Shown: positions 43,281-56,638, counted from the first letter of the stretch. The stretch: DNA of 64,000 bases from Duganella zoogloeoides (GCF_034479515.1 NZ_CP140152.1:372001-436000); one strand, 5' to 3'. Notes: generated by a model from the letters alone, not told the origin. A program made the numbers and translations.

Positions 43281-45152
43281 TTACTTGCTCGAGACTTTGG
43301 CCGACGGCGCTTTCGGCAGCTTGAACACCCAGTAACTGCCGCCCTGCGTGACCTGCTTGGTCAGCTCCGCCATGTCGCCGCCCCACAGTGGCACCGCGCC
43401 GCCGTAGCCGCTGGACAGGCCGATGTATTGCTCGCCATCGATTTCCCAGGTGATCGGCACCGACACCACGCCGGAACCGGTCTGGTATTTCCACAGTTCC
43501 TTGCCGGTCTTGGCGTCGAACGCTTTGACGTAGCCGTCCGAGGTGCCGGTGATCAGCAAGCCGCCAGCCGTGGTCAGCGTGCCGCCCCACAGCGGGAATT
43601 TTTCCTTGTTTTCCCAGACGATCTTGCCGGTCTTCGGATCGATCGCGCGCAGGGTGCCGATGTGGTCGTCATACAGGCGCTTGATACGGAAGCCCTGGCC
43701 CAGGTAGGCGGAGCCGGCCTTGTAGTGGATTTGCTCGGTCCAGTAATCCATGCCCCAGTGGTTGGCGGGGATGTAGAACAGGCCGGTATCGGGCGAGTAC
43801 GACATCGGCATCCAGTTGGTGCCGCCCAGGAATGGCGGCGACACGAACACGGCCTTGCCTTTGTCGGCGCCCGCTTCCGGTAGCGGCGGCCGCTTGCCGT
43901 TTTCCACCGGACGGCCGGTTTTCAGGTCGATGCTCTTGGCCCAGTTGATGCCGTCCACAAACGGCCAAGCGTTGATCAGCGACGTCGGTTTGTTCGGATA
44001 GCCGGCGCCGGTGGCCAGCTTGGTCCGGTCGGTGACGTAGAAGAAGCCGTTGCGGTCGGCGTGCGCGCTGGCCTTGATCAGCTTGCCCGTCTTGGCGTCC
44101 TTGTAGTCGAACAGCACCACCGAGTTATTGCCCGAGAAGTCCCAGGCATCGTTGGGCGTGTGCTGGTAAAAGCCTTTCAGCTCACCGGTGCTGGCATCGA
44201 CATACGCCTGGCCCGACGTAAACAGGCTGTCCCAGTTGCGCGGGTCGTCGCGTTCCTTGGTGCGCTCCCAGGTGTTCCATGGCGCCGGGTTGCCGGCGCC
44301 AATGATGATGGTGTTGGTGTCGGGATCGAACGACGCCGTTTGCCATGGTGCGCCGCCGCCGTGCTCCCACGCTTCGCGCAGCTTGCCGTCCTTGTCGCGC
44401 GGCCAGCTGGGAGCGTTGGCGTCGCCGGTGGGCGTGCTCGGTTTGCCGTCGGTGCGGCCCACGTGACCTTCCACCAGCGGACGGGCCCATACCTCGGCGC
44501 CGGTATCCGGGTCGCGCGCGAACAGCCAGCCCTGGGCGCCGAATTCATCGCCCGAGTTGCCGTGGATGAGCAGTACACGGCCGCCTTTTTCGCGGATGAT
44601 GAACGGTGCACCGGTCATCGTGTAGCCCAGTTTCTGGTCGCCGAATTTTTCGTTCCACATCACCTTGCCGGTGTTCTTGTTGAGCGCGACGATGCGGGCG
44701 TCGAGCGTGCCGAAGTACACCTTGTCACCGTAGATCGCGGGGCCGCGATTGACCACGTCGCAGCAGGGGCGGATATCGTCGGGCAGCCGGTGTTCGTACG
44801 CCCACAGCTGGCGGCCGGTCTTGGCATCGAGCGCATAGATGCGCGAGTACGACGCCGTCACGTAGATGATGCCGTCGTGTACCAGCGCCTGCGCTTCCTG
44901 GCCGCGCTGCTTTTCACCGCCGAACGAAAACGTCCAGGCCGGCACGATCTGGTCGACGTTCTTGGTGTTGATGCGCTTGGCCAGGCTGTGGCGCTGCGCC
45001 TTCAGGCCCAGGCCATAGCTGAGCACTTGCTTGGTGCCCTGGTCGGCATTGGCGATATCGTCCCAGGTGACCTTGGTATCGGCGGCGTGGGAAGCTCCGG
45101 CAATCAGGACAAGGATGGCGGCGGCGATTGGACGTGGAAATACTGGCTGCAT
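43281..45152 (-). CDS. exaA: PQQ-dependent alcohol dehydrogenase, calcium type (ExaA-like)
   Basis: A 623-residue periplasmic quinoprotein with signal peptide ending SHAAD and an eight-bladed tryptophan-docking propeller. The vicinal cysteine pair that forms the PQQ-stacking ring is at residues 130-131 (RPCCDV). The catalytic aspartate region is TPNDAWDFSGNN with Asp338. The residue two positions on is Ser340, where lanthanide enzymes (XoxF, PedH) have Asp, so this is a calcium enzyme like ExaA. It oxidises ethanol and similar alcohols to aldehydes. GGAGA precedes ATG 45152. A sigma-54 promoter lies upstream. Confidence 0.94.
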   Translation of the reverse strand: MQPVFPRPIAAAILVLIAGASHAADTKVTWDDIANADQGTKQVLSYGLGLKAQRHSLAKRINTKNVDQIVPAWTFSFGGEKQRGQEAQALVHDGIIYVTASYSRIYALDAKTGRQLWAYEHRLPDDIRPCCDVVNRGPAIYGDKVYFGTLDARIVALNKNTGKVMWNEKFGDQKLGYTMTGAPFIIREKGGRVLLIHGNSGDEFGAQGWLFARDPDTGAEVWARPLVEGHVGRTDGKPSTPTGDANAPSWPRDKDGKLREAWEHGGGAPWQTASFDPDTNTIIIGAGNPAPWNTWERTKERDDPRNWDSLFTSGQAYVDASTGELKGFYQHTPNDAWDFSGNNSVVLFDYKDAKTGKLIKASAHADRNGFFYVTDRTKLATGAGYPNKPTSLINAWPFVDGINWAKSIDLKTGRPVENGKRPPLPEAGADKGKAVFVSPPFLGGTNWMPMSYSPDTGLFYIPANHWGMDYWTEQIHYKAGSAYLGQGFRIKRLYDDHIGTLRAIDPKTGKIVWENKEKFPLWGGTLTTAGGLLITGTSDGYVKAFDAKTGKELWKYQTGSGVVSVPITWEIDGEQYIGLSSGYGGAVPLWGGDMAELTKQVTQGGSYWVFKLPKAPSAKVSSK

Positions 45153-45225
45153 GCTGGTCTCCGTTATAAGTTTTGTACTGAGAAGTTTTTGATGAAGCAG
45201 TGCGACGGGTTGCTGCGGTCATTTC

Positions 45226-45241
45226 AGCAACATGCGTGCCA
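45226..45241 (-). promoter_or_regulatory. Sigma-54 promoter of the PQQ dehydrogenase operon
   Basis: The minus strand reads TGGCACGCATGTTGCT, a perfect match to the -24/-12 consensus with the GG and GC ten bases apart. It lies 74 bases before the dehydrogenase start. Confidence 0.88.
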
Positions 45242-45314
45242 GCGTGGCTGGCGGGGCGCGGCGGTCATCGCACCGGGCCGCGCTGCGCTGTCCTGCCACA
45301 GCCGCCGCACGGGG

Positions 45315-45334
45315 CTGTGACATTTTTGAACAAC
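45315..45334. promoter_or_regulatory. Putative activator site between the dehydrogenase and HiPIP promoters
   Basis: The minus strand reads TGTTCAAAAATGTCACA, matching 13 of 17 positions of the palindrome at 46436-46452. It lies about 75-65 bases from each of the two divergent sigma-54 promoters, as expected for an enhancer-binding-protein site. Confidence 0.6.
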
Positions 45335-45396
45335 GGTACAGCGATAGCGCCGCTCGCCATGGAGGGCGGTGCCGCTGGCAACAGGAGAAGTGCCGC

Positions 45397-45412
45397 TGGC
45401 ACAGCGGTTGCT
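45397..45412 (+). promoter_or_regulatory. Sigma-54 promoter of the HiPIP gene
   Basis: TGGCACAGCGGTTGCT, a full -24/-12 consensus match with correct spacing, 57 bases before the HiPIP start. Confidence 0.87.
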
Positions 45413-45468
45413 GAACAGGGCTCCAGGAGGCCGCCGTGCGCCTTCATACCAATCACAAGGAGACCACC

Positions 45469-45789
45469 ATGCAATCACCGCCACGCCGCCATTTCATTTG
45501 CCAACTGCTTGCCGTCGGCGGCATGGGCGCCACCGCGCTGGCCGGCGCACAAACCTCGGCGCCGAAGGTGGACGAGGACAGCGACCAGGCCAAGGCGCTC
45601 GGCTACCGCCATGACACGACCAAGGTCGATGGCAAAAAATATCCGCAACACGTGCCGGCCCAGCGCTGCGACAACTGTTCCTTCTTCCAGGGCAAAAAGG
45701 GCGACCCGTGGGCCGGCTGCGCGATGTTCGGCCGCAAGCAGATCGCGGCGCCCGGCTGGTGCGTGGCGTGGGCCAAGGCGCCGGCGTAG
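45469..45789 (+). CDS. High-potential iron-sulfur protein (HiPIP)
   Basis: A 106-residue periplasmic electron carrier with a [4Fe-4S] cubane. The N-terminal signal carries RRHFICQLLAVGGMGATAL, which looks Tat-type, as usual for HiPIPs exported folded. The cluster ligands are the four cysteines of CDNCSFF, GCAMF and GWCVAW. AAGGAG at 45457-45462 is six bases before ATG 45469. It is divergent from the PQQ dehydrogenase and has its own sigma-54 promoter, so it is probably part of the same electron-transfer chain. Confidence 0.93.
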   Translation: MQSPPRRHFICQLLAVGGMGATALAGAQTSAPKVDEDSDQAKALGYRHDTTKVDGKKYPQHVPAQRCDNCSFFQGKKGDPWAGCAMFGRKQIAAPGWCVAWAKAPA

Positions 45790-45793
45790 CCAA

Positions 45794-45821
45794 TAAAAAA
45801 AGGCGCTGCCGCGGCAGCGCC
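45794..45821 (-). terminator. Terminator of the PedF-like cytochrome gene
   Basis: A perfect 20-bp palindrome GGCGCTGCC/GCGGCAGCGCC at 45802-45821 is followed on the minus strand by a run of T. It sits between two convergent genes. Confidence 0.8.
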
Positions 45822-45843
45822 CTTGCTTCTGCAATCACGACAA

Positions 45844-46329
45844 TTACAGTTTTTGTTCGCGCTGCGACTCCAGATAAGCCTTCACCGCCCAGATAGCCTC
45901 TTGCGTGAACACGCCCTCGAACGGCGGCATGTACACCGCGCCATTGCGCGAACGGCCATGGCGCACCGTCTCCAGCACGTACTGGTCGATCTCCTGCGCA
46001 CAGGCATCCTTTTTCCTGGCATCGGCCAGCACCGCGCAGTCGTTGTCGAGCTTGCGCAAGTCCGGCGCCATGCCGCCCGACACCGCCTCCAGCCCATGGC
46101 AACGCGCACAGTTTTGCGTGTAAGCAGCACTGCCGATGCGGATCGCCTCGGCGTTGTTCCGATACGGGTTTTCCGTGCGCCACTCGGCGCCCAGTTGTGG
46201 CAGGGTGGATGTATCGACTGCTTGCGGCGTCATATTGCCGTGCGCGTACACGGCTGCGGCCAGCATGCAAGTTGCCATGCCGCCCAGGCCGCCGAGGATG
46301 CGCCAGATACGGGTGTGGGTAGTTGTCAT
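45844..46329 (-). CDS. pedF: Cytochrome c-550, PedF-like
   Basis: A 161-residue periplasmic cytochrome c. The signal peptide ends near AVYAHG; the haem site is NCARCHGLE and the axial methionine is in AVYMPPFEG. The block MAPDLRKLDNDC, a later cysteine in KKDACAQE, and RHGRSRNGAVYMPP match PedF, the electron acceptor of PQQ ethanol dehydrogenases in Pseudomonas. ATG 46329 is preferred because GGAG lies six bases upstream; ATG 46341 would overlap that site. A sigma-54-like site lies 60 bases upstream. Confidence 0.9.
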   Translation of the reverse strand: MTTTHTRIWRILGGLGGMATCMLAAAVYAHGNMTPQAVDTSTLPQLGAEWRTENPYRNNAEAIRIGSAAYTQNCARCHGLEAVSGGMAPDLRKLDNDCAVLADARKKDACAQEIDQYVLETVRHGRSRNGAVYMPPFEGVFTQEAIWAVKAYLESQREQKL

Positions 46330-46388
46330 CGTAGTCTCCATGTTGTTGATCGATTCGGTTGATCGCATAGTGCGTGGCAGACAGCGAT

Positions 46389-46404
46389 AGCAATCGGTAT
46401 GCCA
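46389..46404 (-). promoter_or_regulatory. Probable sigma-54 promoter of pedF
   Basis: The minus strand reads TGGCATACCGATTGCT: the GG and GC are ten bases apart and the -12 half is perfect, with two deviations in the -24 half. Confidence 0.68.
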
Positions 46405-46435
46405 TCGACGGCTGACCGCTGCGTTCACACCGCAG

Positions 46436-46452
46436 TGTTCAGGAATGGAACA
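46436..46452. promoter_or_regulatory. Palindromic activator site between pedF and the aldehyde dehydrogenase
   Basis: TGTTCAGGAATGGAACA has five-base arms TGTTC/GAACA. It lies between two divergent sigma-54 promoters, about 30 and 70 bases from them, and resembles the sites at 45315 and 48638. Confidence 0.62.
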
Positions 46453-46524
46453 GTTGTGCAATACCACCCGCCATCAGCTGATCCCATTTGACGCAGCGGC
46501 GGCGCTGGCAGCGGCTGTAGCGGC

Positions 46525-46540
46525 TGGCACGGCATTTGCG
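46525..46540 (+). promoter_or_regulatory. Sigma-54 promoter of the aldehyde dehydrogenase gene
   Basis: TGGCACGGCATTTGCG: a perfect -24/-12 element with correct spacing, 63 bases before the start codon. Confidence 0.88.
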
Positions 46541-46602
46541 AAATGAAAGCAGGGCGGGAGATTCCGCATTTATAGATGTAATCCAACGAGAAAGAGGACG
46601 AC

Positions 46603-48123
<1,521 letters not shown>

Positions 48124-48126
48124 AAA

Positions 48127-48507
48127 ATGAATGCCACCGAAAGGGTAAAGGCCACCGCGGCCGCCATCGACATGCTGGCCACGCTGCGCGCACGGCATGG
48201 CCCATTGATGTTCTTCCAGTCGGGCGGCTGCTGCGACGGCAGCGCGCCGATGTGCTACGCGGCCGGCGAGTTCGCGGTGTCCGACAGCGACGTCTACCTC
48301 GGCAACCTCGATGGCACGCCGTTCTACATGGGAATCGAGCAGTTCGCGTACTGGGAGCATACGCAGTTGATCATCGACGTCGTCGATGGCAATGGCGGCA
48401 TGTTCTCGCTCGATAACGGCACCGGGCGCCGCTTCCTCACCAGGTCGCGGCTGTTCACCGACGACGAGCTGGCGCAGTTGCAGCATCCCTCTGCGCCGGT
48501 GCGGTAG
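48127..48507 (+). CDS. DUF779 protein
   Basis: A 126-residue cytoplasmic protein of the DUF779 family, recognised by FFQSGGCCDGSAPMCY near residue 30, YLGNLDGTPFYMG, and FSLDNGTGRRFLTRS. The cysteines (CC and C) suggest a metal or redox site, but no function is established. DUF779 genes commonly follow acetaldehyde dehydrogenases, and this one starts three bases after the upstream stop codon, so the two are co-transcribed. Confidence 0.88.
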   Translation: MNATERVKATAAAIDMLATLRARHGPLMFFQSGGCCDGSAPMCYAAGEFAVSDSDVYLGNLDGTPFYMGIEQFAYWEHTQLIIDVVDGNGGMFSLDNGTGRRFLTRSRLFTDDELAQLQHPSAPVR

Positions 48508-48584
48508 TGGCGTAACTGTTTTTTAGCGTCTCCTGGTTCCGATCACGCTGGCCACGTCTCCGCGTCAGCCCGGACAGGACTTCA

Positions 48585-48615
48585 AGCTGACGGCTGTTGC
48601 CGTCGGCTTTTTTTT
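48585..48615 (+). terminator. Terminator after the aldehyde dehydrogenase-DUF779 pair
   Basis: AGCTGACGGC (48585-48594), TGTT loop, GCCGTCGGCT (48599-48608) with one G-T pair, then eight T: a strong intrinsic terminator. Confidence 0.9.
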
Positions 48616-48637
48616 GCGCGTTCGCTTTGTCGCGCGG

Positions 48638-48654
48638 CGATCCAATTCTGAACA
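48638..48654. promoter_or_regulatory. Putative activator site upstream of the porin remnant
   Basis: The minus strand reads TGTTCAGAATTGGATCG, matching 13 of 17 positions of the 46436 site, with the TGTTCAG half intact. It is 66 bases upstream of a sigma-54-like element. Confidence 0.45.
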
Positions 48655-48718
48655 GCCGGCGCAGCGGCGCTGATGCGATACGGCGCACCGCTCACACCTC
48701 CTTCCTCTGACATGAGCC

Positions 48719-48734
48719 GGGCATGCAAATTGCC
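48719..48734 (+). promoter_or_regulatory. Sigma-54-like promoter of the porin remnant
   Basis: GGGCATGCAAATTGCC: the GG (48720-48721) and GC (48732-48733) are ten bases apart and the -12 half is good, but the -24 half deviates at two positions. Confidence 0.5.
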
Positions 48735-48798
48735 ATGATCGGATGGACATCACGCGCGATGTTCTACCCGATAAAAAAACAAGCTATGGAGATGAACG

Positions 48799-49766
48799 AT
48801 GAAAAAGGCAATCATGGTGGGCGCGCTGGCCGCAGCCGCAATCCCTGCCGCGCAAGCGGTCGATTTCAAGGCCGGCGACTGGACGACGTCAAGGCACTGA
48901 TCGGCATGTACAACGCCACCGCCACCGACAGCGCCATCTCCGCCAACAGCGGTGTCGATGTGCGCCAGGTGTATTTCTCGTTCGGTAACGACCGCATGGG
49001 CACCATCAAGCTCGGTCGCGACAACGGCATCTTCGGCGCCGGCGCCATCTTCGGCGACATGACCCTGATCGGCGCCGGCGCACCGGTGCAGGCCACCCAG
49101 CGCGGCCGCGTCACGCTCGGCCACATTGGCGCCGGCTATAGCTACGTCGGTTACTACGGCCAGATCGCGTACAGCGCACCGAAGTCGGCGTCCGGCATCG
49201 GCTTCGACGTGGCGCTGGTGAGCCCCGTGGCCGATACGCCGATCGTCGCCGCACCTGTGTACTCGTCCAAATCGAGCCCGCAGGTGCAGGCACAGGTCAG
49301 CTACGCGGCGGCCGGCTTCAAGACCTGGCTCGGCGCCAAGTCGCAACAATTCGAAGCGATTGTCGCTGGCGCCGAAGACTTCACCATGACCGGCGTGGAA
49401 CTGGGCGCCTCGTACCAGCAGGGCGCCGTGGGCGTGATCGCCAACGTCCAGGGCGGCAAGGGACTGGGCATCCTGTCCGATGCCGACCAGGGCGACGTGC
49501 GCACCCGCGCCGCTTTTGTGCAGAGCACCTTCAAACCGAACCAGAAGCTGAAGCTGGGACTCGGCTACGGCATCAGCCGCAATCGCGACAACACCGCCGG
49601 CACCGGCGGCCTGAAGTCGAATGCCAACCTCACGCTGGTCGCGTACTACACGCTGACCCACGCCATTACGCTGGTGGGCGAAGCGGGGCAAACCCGCTTC
49701 AAGTGTTTCAATGGCGCAGAGGTGAAGCTCAATGGCGGCTCGGCCGGCGGCATCATCTTCTTCTGA
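48799..49766 (+). pseudogene. Outer-membrane porin with internal deletion and frameshift
   Basis: ATG 48799 opens a normal signal peptide (MKKAIMVGALAAAAIPAAQA) and the mature start VDFKAGDW, then hits a stop after TTSRH at 48898-48900. The rest of the porin continues in another frame as DVKALIGMYNATATDS and runs to a proper C-terminal phenylalanine. In related porins some tens of residues (first strands and loop) lie between these two parts, so a deletion joined them out of frame. The later barrel is intact. A ribosome site (GGAG) and a sigma-54-like promoter remain upstream. Confidence 0.78.
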
Positions 49767-49863
49767 TGCCGATGAACGCGCATCTGCCGACGCTGCACAC
49801 GCGCTGCCTGCGCATGCTGTCCATGGCGCTTTACCAGGGCGTCGGCGCGGCGCCGCCTTGCAA

Positions 49864-51615
49864 GTGGCGCGCAAGAAGCTGGGCTTTGGCGCCGGCAGCG
49901 ACGCCAGCCGCATCGCCCGCGTGCGGCCGGACCTGCGGGAAGCCATGACCCTCCGCCAGTTGATCGATAGTGGCCTGGTGCGCCACCTGCGCGTGACCAA
50001 CGGCGACATCGAAAAGCGGTATGCCCACAGCGACGGCGCCCGCCTGGACCAGGATGCGCTGGACCGGCCCCAGGATGCATTCATCGACCTGTACCTGGCG
50101 CTGGTGTCGGTGCCGTCGGTGGCGCACAGCCTGCTGACGGAGGAGAGCAGGCGCAAGCTGCAACCGTGGATCGCGGCCGGAGAATCGGCCGTGCTGGTGA
50201 TGTCGGCCGGACGCCATCGCGTGCCGGGTGCGGAGTTTGTCCGTGGCGGCATCCCGGACCGGCTGCGGCTGCGCCAGCACCAGCTGCCGATCGACATGCG
50301 CGACCTCGATCTCGATCTGACGCTGCAACCCGGATCGGCGCTGCCACCTGGTGCCGATGTGACGGTGTTTCGCATCAACAGCGAAGCGGGCCTCGACCCC
50401 GGCGCTGCGCTGTACTTCACGCTGCCGGTCGTGCGCAGCAAGGGCCAGTTCTACCCGGAGCGCATTACGCGCGAGCTGGCGCTGGACTACCGCGTGCCGC
50501 CGCGCTTTCTCATCACGGTACCGGTCAAGCCGGCCGCGTGGTACGCGGCCTGGCGCGAGCGCCGCATCGACCTGCTGGTGCTGACAGCGGGCCTGGCTGT
50601 GCTGGCGGTCGCGCTGTCGCTGCCGCGCCGGCTCAGCGCCAACGGCCGGCGCTTTGCCTGGTTTCGCCGCGTGTACCTGCTGTTCACGGCGGGATTTATT
50701 GGTTATTACGCGCAGGCGCAACTGTCCATCGTCAATCTCACCGGCGCGGCGCAGGCGCTGGTGGCGGGGCGCAGCCTGGGATTCCTGCTGTTCGATCCGA
50801 TGACGGTGGCGCTGTGGGCTTTCGTGCTGGTATCGCTGCTGGTGTGGGGACGCGGCACGTTTTGCGGCTGGCTGTGTCCTTTCGGCGCGCTGCAGGAAAT
50901 GACCGGCAAGCTGGCGCACCTGGCGCGACTTCCCCAGGTGCGGTCCAGCGCAACAGTTGACGCGCGCCTCAAGCGCCTCAAGTACCTGTTGCTGGCGCTG
51001 GTCATCGGCACGGCGGTATCGGACGGGTTCCTGATCGCCCATGTCGAGACGTGCCGGGTAGCGGCATGTTGTTGCGATAGTGTGCCGGGATTGAGCAGCG
51101 CTGGCTGGACGGCGCAGCAAGTCGCCGCTGCGATTGACGCCGTGGTGGAACTGGAACCGTTCAAGACCGCCATCACGCTCAATTTCGTGCGCCACTGGCC
51201 GTATGTGCTGTATGCGGCGGTGCTGCTGGTGGTGAGCGCGTTCGTCAACAAATTCTTTTGCCGCTACCTGTGCCCCCTGGGCGCCACGCTGGCGGCGCTG
51301 GGGCGCTTCCGGCTGTGGAACTGGCTGCCGCGCCGCGCCGAATGCGGCACGCCGTGCCAGACCTGCCGCCACCGCTGCGATTACCAGGCCATCAAGCCCG
51401 ATGGCGCAGTGGTGTACGCGGAGTGCTTCCAGTGCATGGATTGCGTGGTAATCCACGAGAGCGACGACAAATGCGCACCGCGCCTGCTGGCGCGCAAGCG
51501 CGCACGCAGCATCCCCATTCATCCTCGGCGCCATCGGCTCCAGCGTTGCCTGCGCCTGGTCGGCGGGCGGCCGCCTGCATACCGGCACGGCGCTGGCGTT
51601 TGGCACCATCATTAA
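49864..51615 (+). pseudogene. NosR-like membrane iron-sulfur protein, N-terminally truncated
   Basis: The product resembles NosR/PceC-type proteins from just after their FMN-binding domain onward: a periplasmic region (FIDLYLALVSVPSVAHSLL, VPGAEFVRGGIPDRLRL), about five membrane helices with FCGWLCPFGALQE and FCRYLCPLGA motifs, and a ferredoxin-like tail (CGTPCQTCRHRC, ECFQCMDC). The signal and flavinylated FMN domain are missing: the gene begins directly after the porin end. GTG 49864 or ATG 49945 could start a shortened product; no good ribosome site is seen. The last 30 residues (after RARS) look out of frame. Either a remnant or a reduced form. Confidence 0.68.
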
Positions 51616-51622
51616 TATCGCC

Positions 51623-52471
51623 GTGGTCCATGCCGACGAAAAGCTGGCACGGCGCGCGATCAATGCGGCACTGGACGCGGCGCAGCAGGTCGATCGCCTG
51701 ATGAGCATTTATCACGCCGACAGCCAGGTATTCCGGCTGAACCGCGATGGCGTGCTGCAGCCGGATCCGCAACTGCTGGCGGTGCTGGAACAGGCGCGCG
51801 GCTTGTCGCTGCTGACCGATGGCGCGTTCGACATCAGCGTCCAACCGTTGTGGCATGCATACAGTGTGGCAGCCGCACGCGGCACGTTGCCCGATGCGCA
51901 GCAACAGGACCGGGCGCTGGCGCTGGTGGACTGGCGCGGAGTCAAGTCCAGCAAGAGCCGCATCGAGCTGGCGCGACCCGGCATGGCGGTCACCCTCAAC
52001 GGTCTCGCGCAGGGCTATGCGGCCGATGTGGCGTTGGCGGCTGTGCACGCACATGGTATCGAGCACGCGTTGCTCGATACGGGAGAATTCGCCGCCCGTG
52101 GCCGCAAGCACGGCCAGCCCTGGACCCTGGGCGTGCGCGCGCCGCGCGACCCGCAGGCGCTGGCAGCCACCTTGCACCTCGATGGCCGCGCGATGGCCAC
52201 GTCGGGCGACTACGAAATGGCGTTTACGCCGGATTACCTGCACCACCACATCTTCGACCCGAAGGCGGGCTGCTCGCCGCCGCAGCTGGCCAGCGTGACG
52301 GTGCTGGCCCACAGCGCGATGCTGGCCGATGGGCTCTCCACCGCGTGCATGGTGCTGGGCGCGGATAAAGCGATGGCGCTGGCCGCGCGTCTGCCAGGCC
52401 TGGATCTGCTGGCAATCGACAAGGCCGGCCGCGCCTGGCGTTCGGCCGGCTTTCCGCCGGAAACGGCATGA
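51623..52471 (+). CDS. ApbE/NosX-type FAD:protein FMN transferase, start region damaged
   Basis: A 282-residue ApbE-family protein that attaches FMN to threonine of target flavoproteins such as NosR. Family blocks: LMSIYHADSQVFRLN, TDGAFDISVQPLW, LNGLAQGYAADVAL and HHIFDPKAGCS with ADGLSTACMVLG. Homology extends upstream in the same frame (FILGAIGSSVACAWS, a signal-like stretch, then TGTALAFGTIINIAV) to about 51515. No ATG, GTG or TTG exists there before a stop at 51449, so the natural start seems to have been lost or shifted. GTG 51623 is the first start in frame. It is likely partner to the upstream NosR-like gene. Confidence 0.72.
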   Translation: MVHADEKLARRAINAALDAAQQVDRLMSIYHADSQVFRLNRDGVLQPDPQLLAVLEQARGLSLLTDGAFDISVQPLWHAYSVAAARGTLPDAQQQDRALALVDWRGVKSSKSRIELARPGMAVTLNGLAQGYAADVALAAVHAHGIEHALLDTGEFAARGRKHGQPWTLGVRAPRDPQALAATLHLDGRAMATSGDYEMAFTPDYLHHHIFDPKAGCSPPQLASVTVLAHSAMLADGLSTACMVLGADKAMALAARLPGLDLLAIDKAGRAWRSAGFPPETA

Positions 52472-52488
52472 CCTGCCACGCCGAGGGT

Positions 52489-54444
<1,956 letters not shown>

Positions 54445-54499
54445 GGCGTTCTCTTTGTCTCGTTTGGCCGCTACTCTATGGCGCGGCTCTCTGTAAGGA

Positions 54500-54612
54500 G
54501 CCTCGAAAAACCTACTGCGCGGTGCGCTATCGCCGCTCCGTTGCTCAGCGTACCTCCGTACGCTTCCGCTACTCACGCCGATAACAAACCGCTCGCTACG
54601 GTTTTTCGAGGC
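54500..54612. repeat. 113-bp inverted-repeat element
   Basis: GCCTCGAAAAACC at 54500 is repeated inverted as GGTTTTTCGAGGC ending at 54612: 13-bp perfect ends. Inside are GCGTACCTCCGTACGC and AACCGCTCGCTACGGTT palindromes. There is no coding capacity. It resembles a MITE or structured intergenic repeat, placed between the regulator gene and rrn3. Confidence 0.72.
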
Positions 54613-54734
54613 CCCTTGTACCTGAACAGGGTGTTCAATAATGTAGCACCTGTGCAGAATGGGAGCAAAAGCAGGGCTGCAAGCTGTTGCTGGGAGGGGA
54701 ATATGCAAGGCCAATGCCAGCCCCTAAAAAGCCC

Positions 54735-54764
54735 TTGCCAGCCCCGCGCGGGCTGGCCTATAAT
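54735..54764 (+). promoter_or_regulatory. rrn operon 3 promoter P1
   Basis: TTGCCA at 54735-54740 and TATAAT at 54759-54764 with an 18-base spacer, then the shared CCCTCGCAGAACAC block. Confidence 0.75.
54737..54757. repeat. Inverted repeat inside rrn3 P1 spacer
   Basis: GCCAGCCC, five-base loop CGCGC, GGGCTGGC: perfect 8-bp arms at the same place as in rrn1 but with different, compensated bases. Confidence 0.7.
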
Positions 54765-54820
54765 TCGCTCCCTCGCAGAACACCGCATGCAAATGCAGAG
54801 TGAAGCGAGAAAAAAGAAGG

Positions 54821-54849
54821 TTGACGAAATGCTGCAAACGCTTCATACT
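54821..54849 (+). promoter_or_regulatory. rrn operon 3 promoter P2
   Basis: TTGACG at 54821-54826, a 17-base spacer, and CATACT at 54844-54849, matching P2 of rrn1. Confidence 0.6.
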
Positions 54850-55106
54850 CTTCCTTCTCGCTGACAAACAAAACGATTTGTCAAGAGCGAAAGTAGCAAC
54901 CGAATAAGTTCTTTAAAAATTAACAGTCGATAAGTGTGGATGTTTGATGACAGTGCACACGGAGCCAGTCTCCGTGATACTTAACATATCAAATGTTCAC
55001 AAGAAGTAATGAAATAGGCGCTATGAAAATAGTGGCCTGTCAGTATTTTGAGTGAGCGACCCATCAGCGATGATGGTGCCGAGAAATCGGCAAATAAACA
55101 GAGATT
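54850..55106 (+). promoter_or_regulatory. rrn3 leader
   Basis: It contains the boxA-like GTTCTTTAAAAA at 54908, the 16S processing strand, and a distinctive hairpin CACGGAGCCAGTCTCCGTG where rrn1 and rrn2 have CACGCTGCTTGCAGCGTG. The two hairpins before 16S equal those of rrn1. Confidence 0.65.

Positions 55107-56638
<1,532 letters not shown>

Noticed and set aside
43281..45152. A lanthanide-dependent dehydrogenase
   Set aside because: Ser340 occupies the position of the diagnostic second aspartate.
49732..49863. N-terminal extension of the NosR-like frame into the porin end
   Set aside because: These residues are serine/alanine/arginine-rich with no similarity to the NosR signal or FMN domain and overlap the porin C-terminus.
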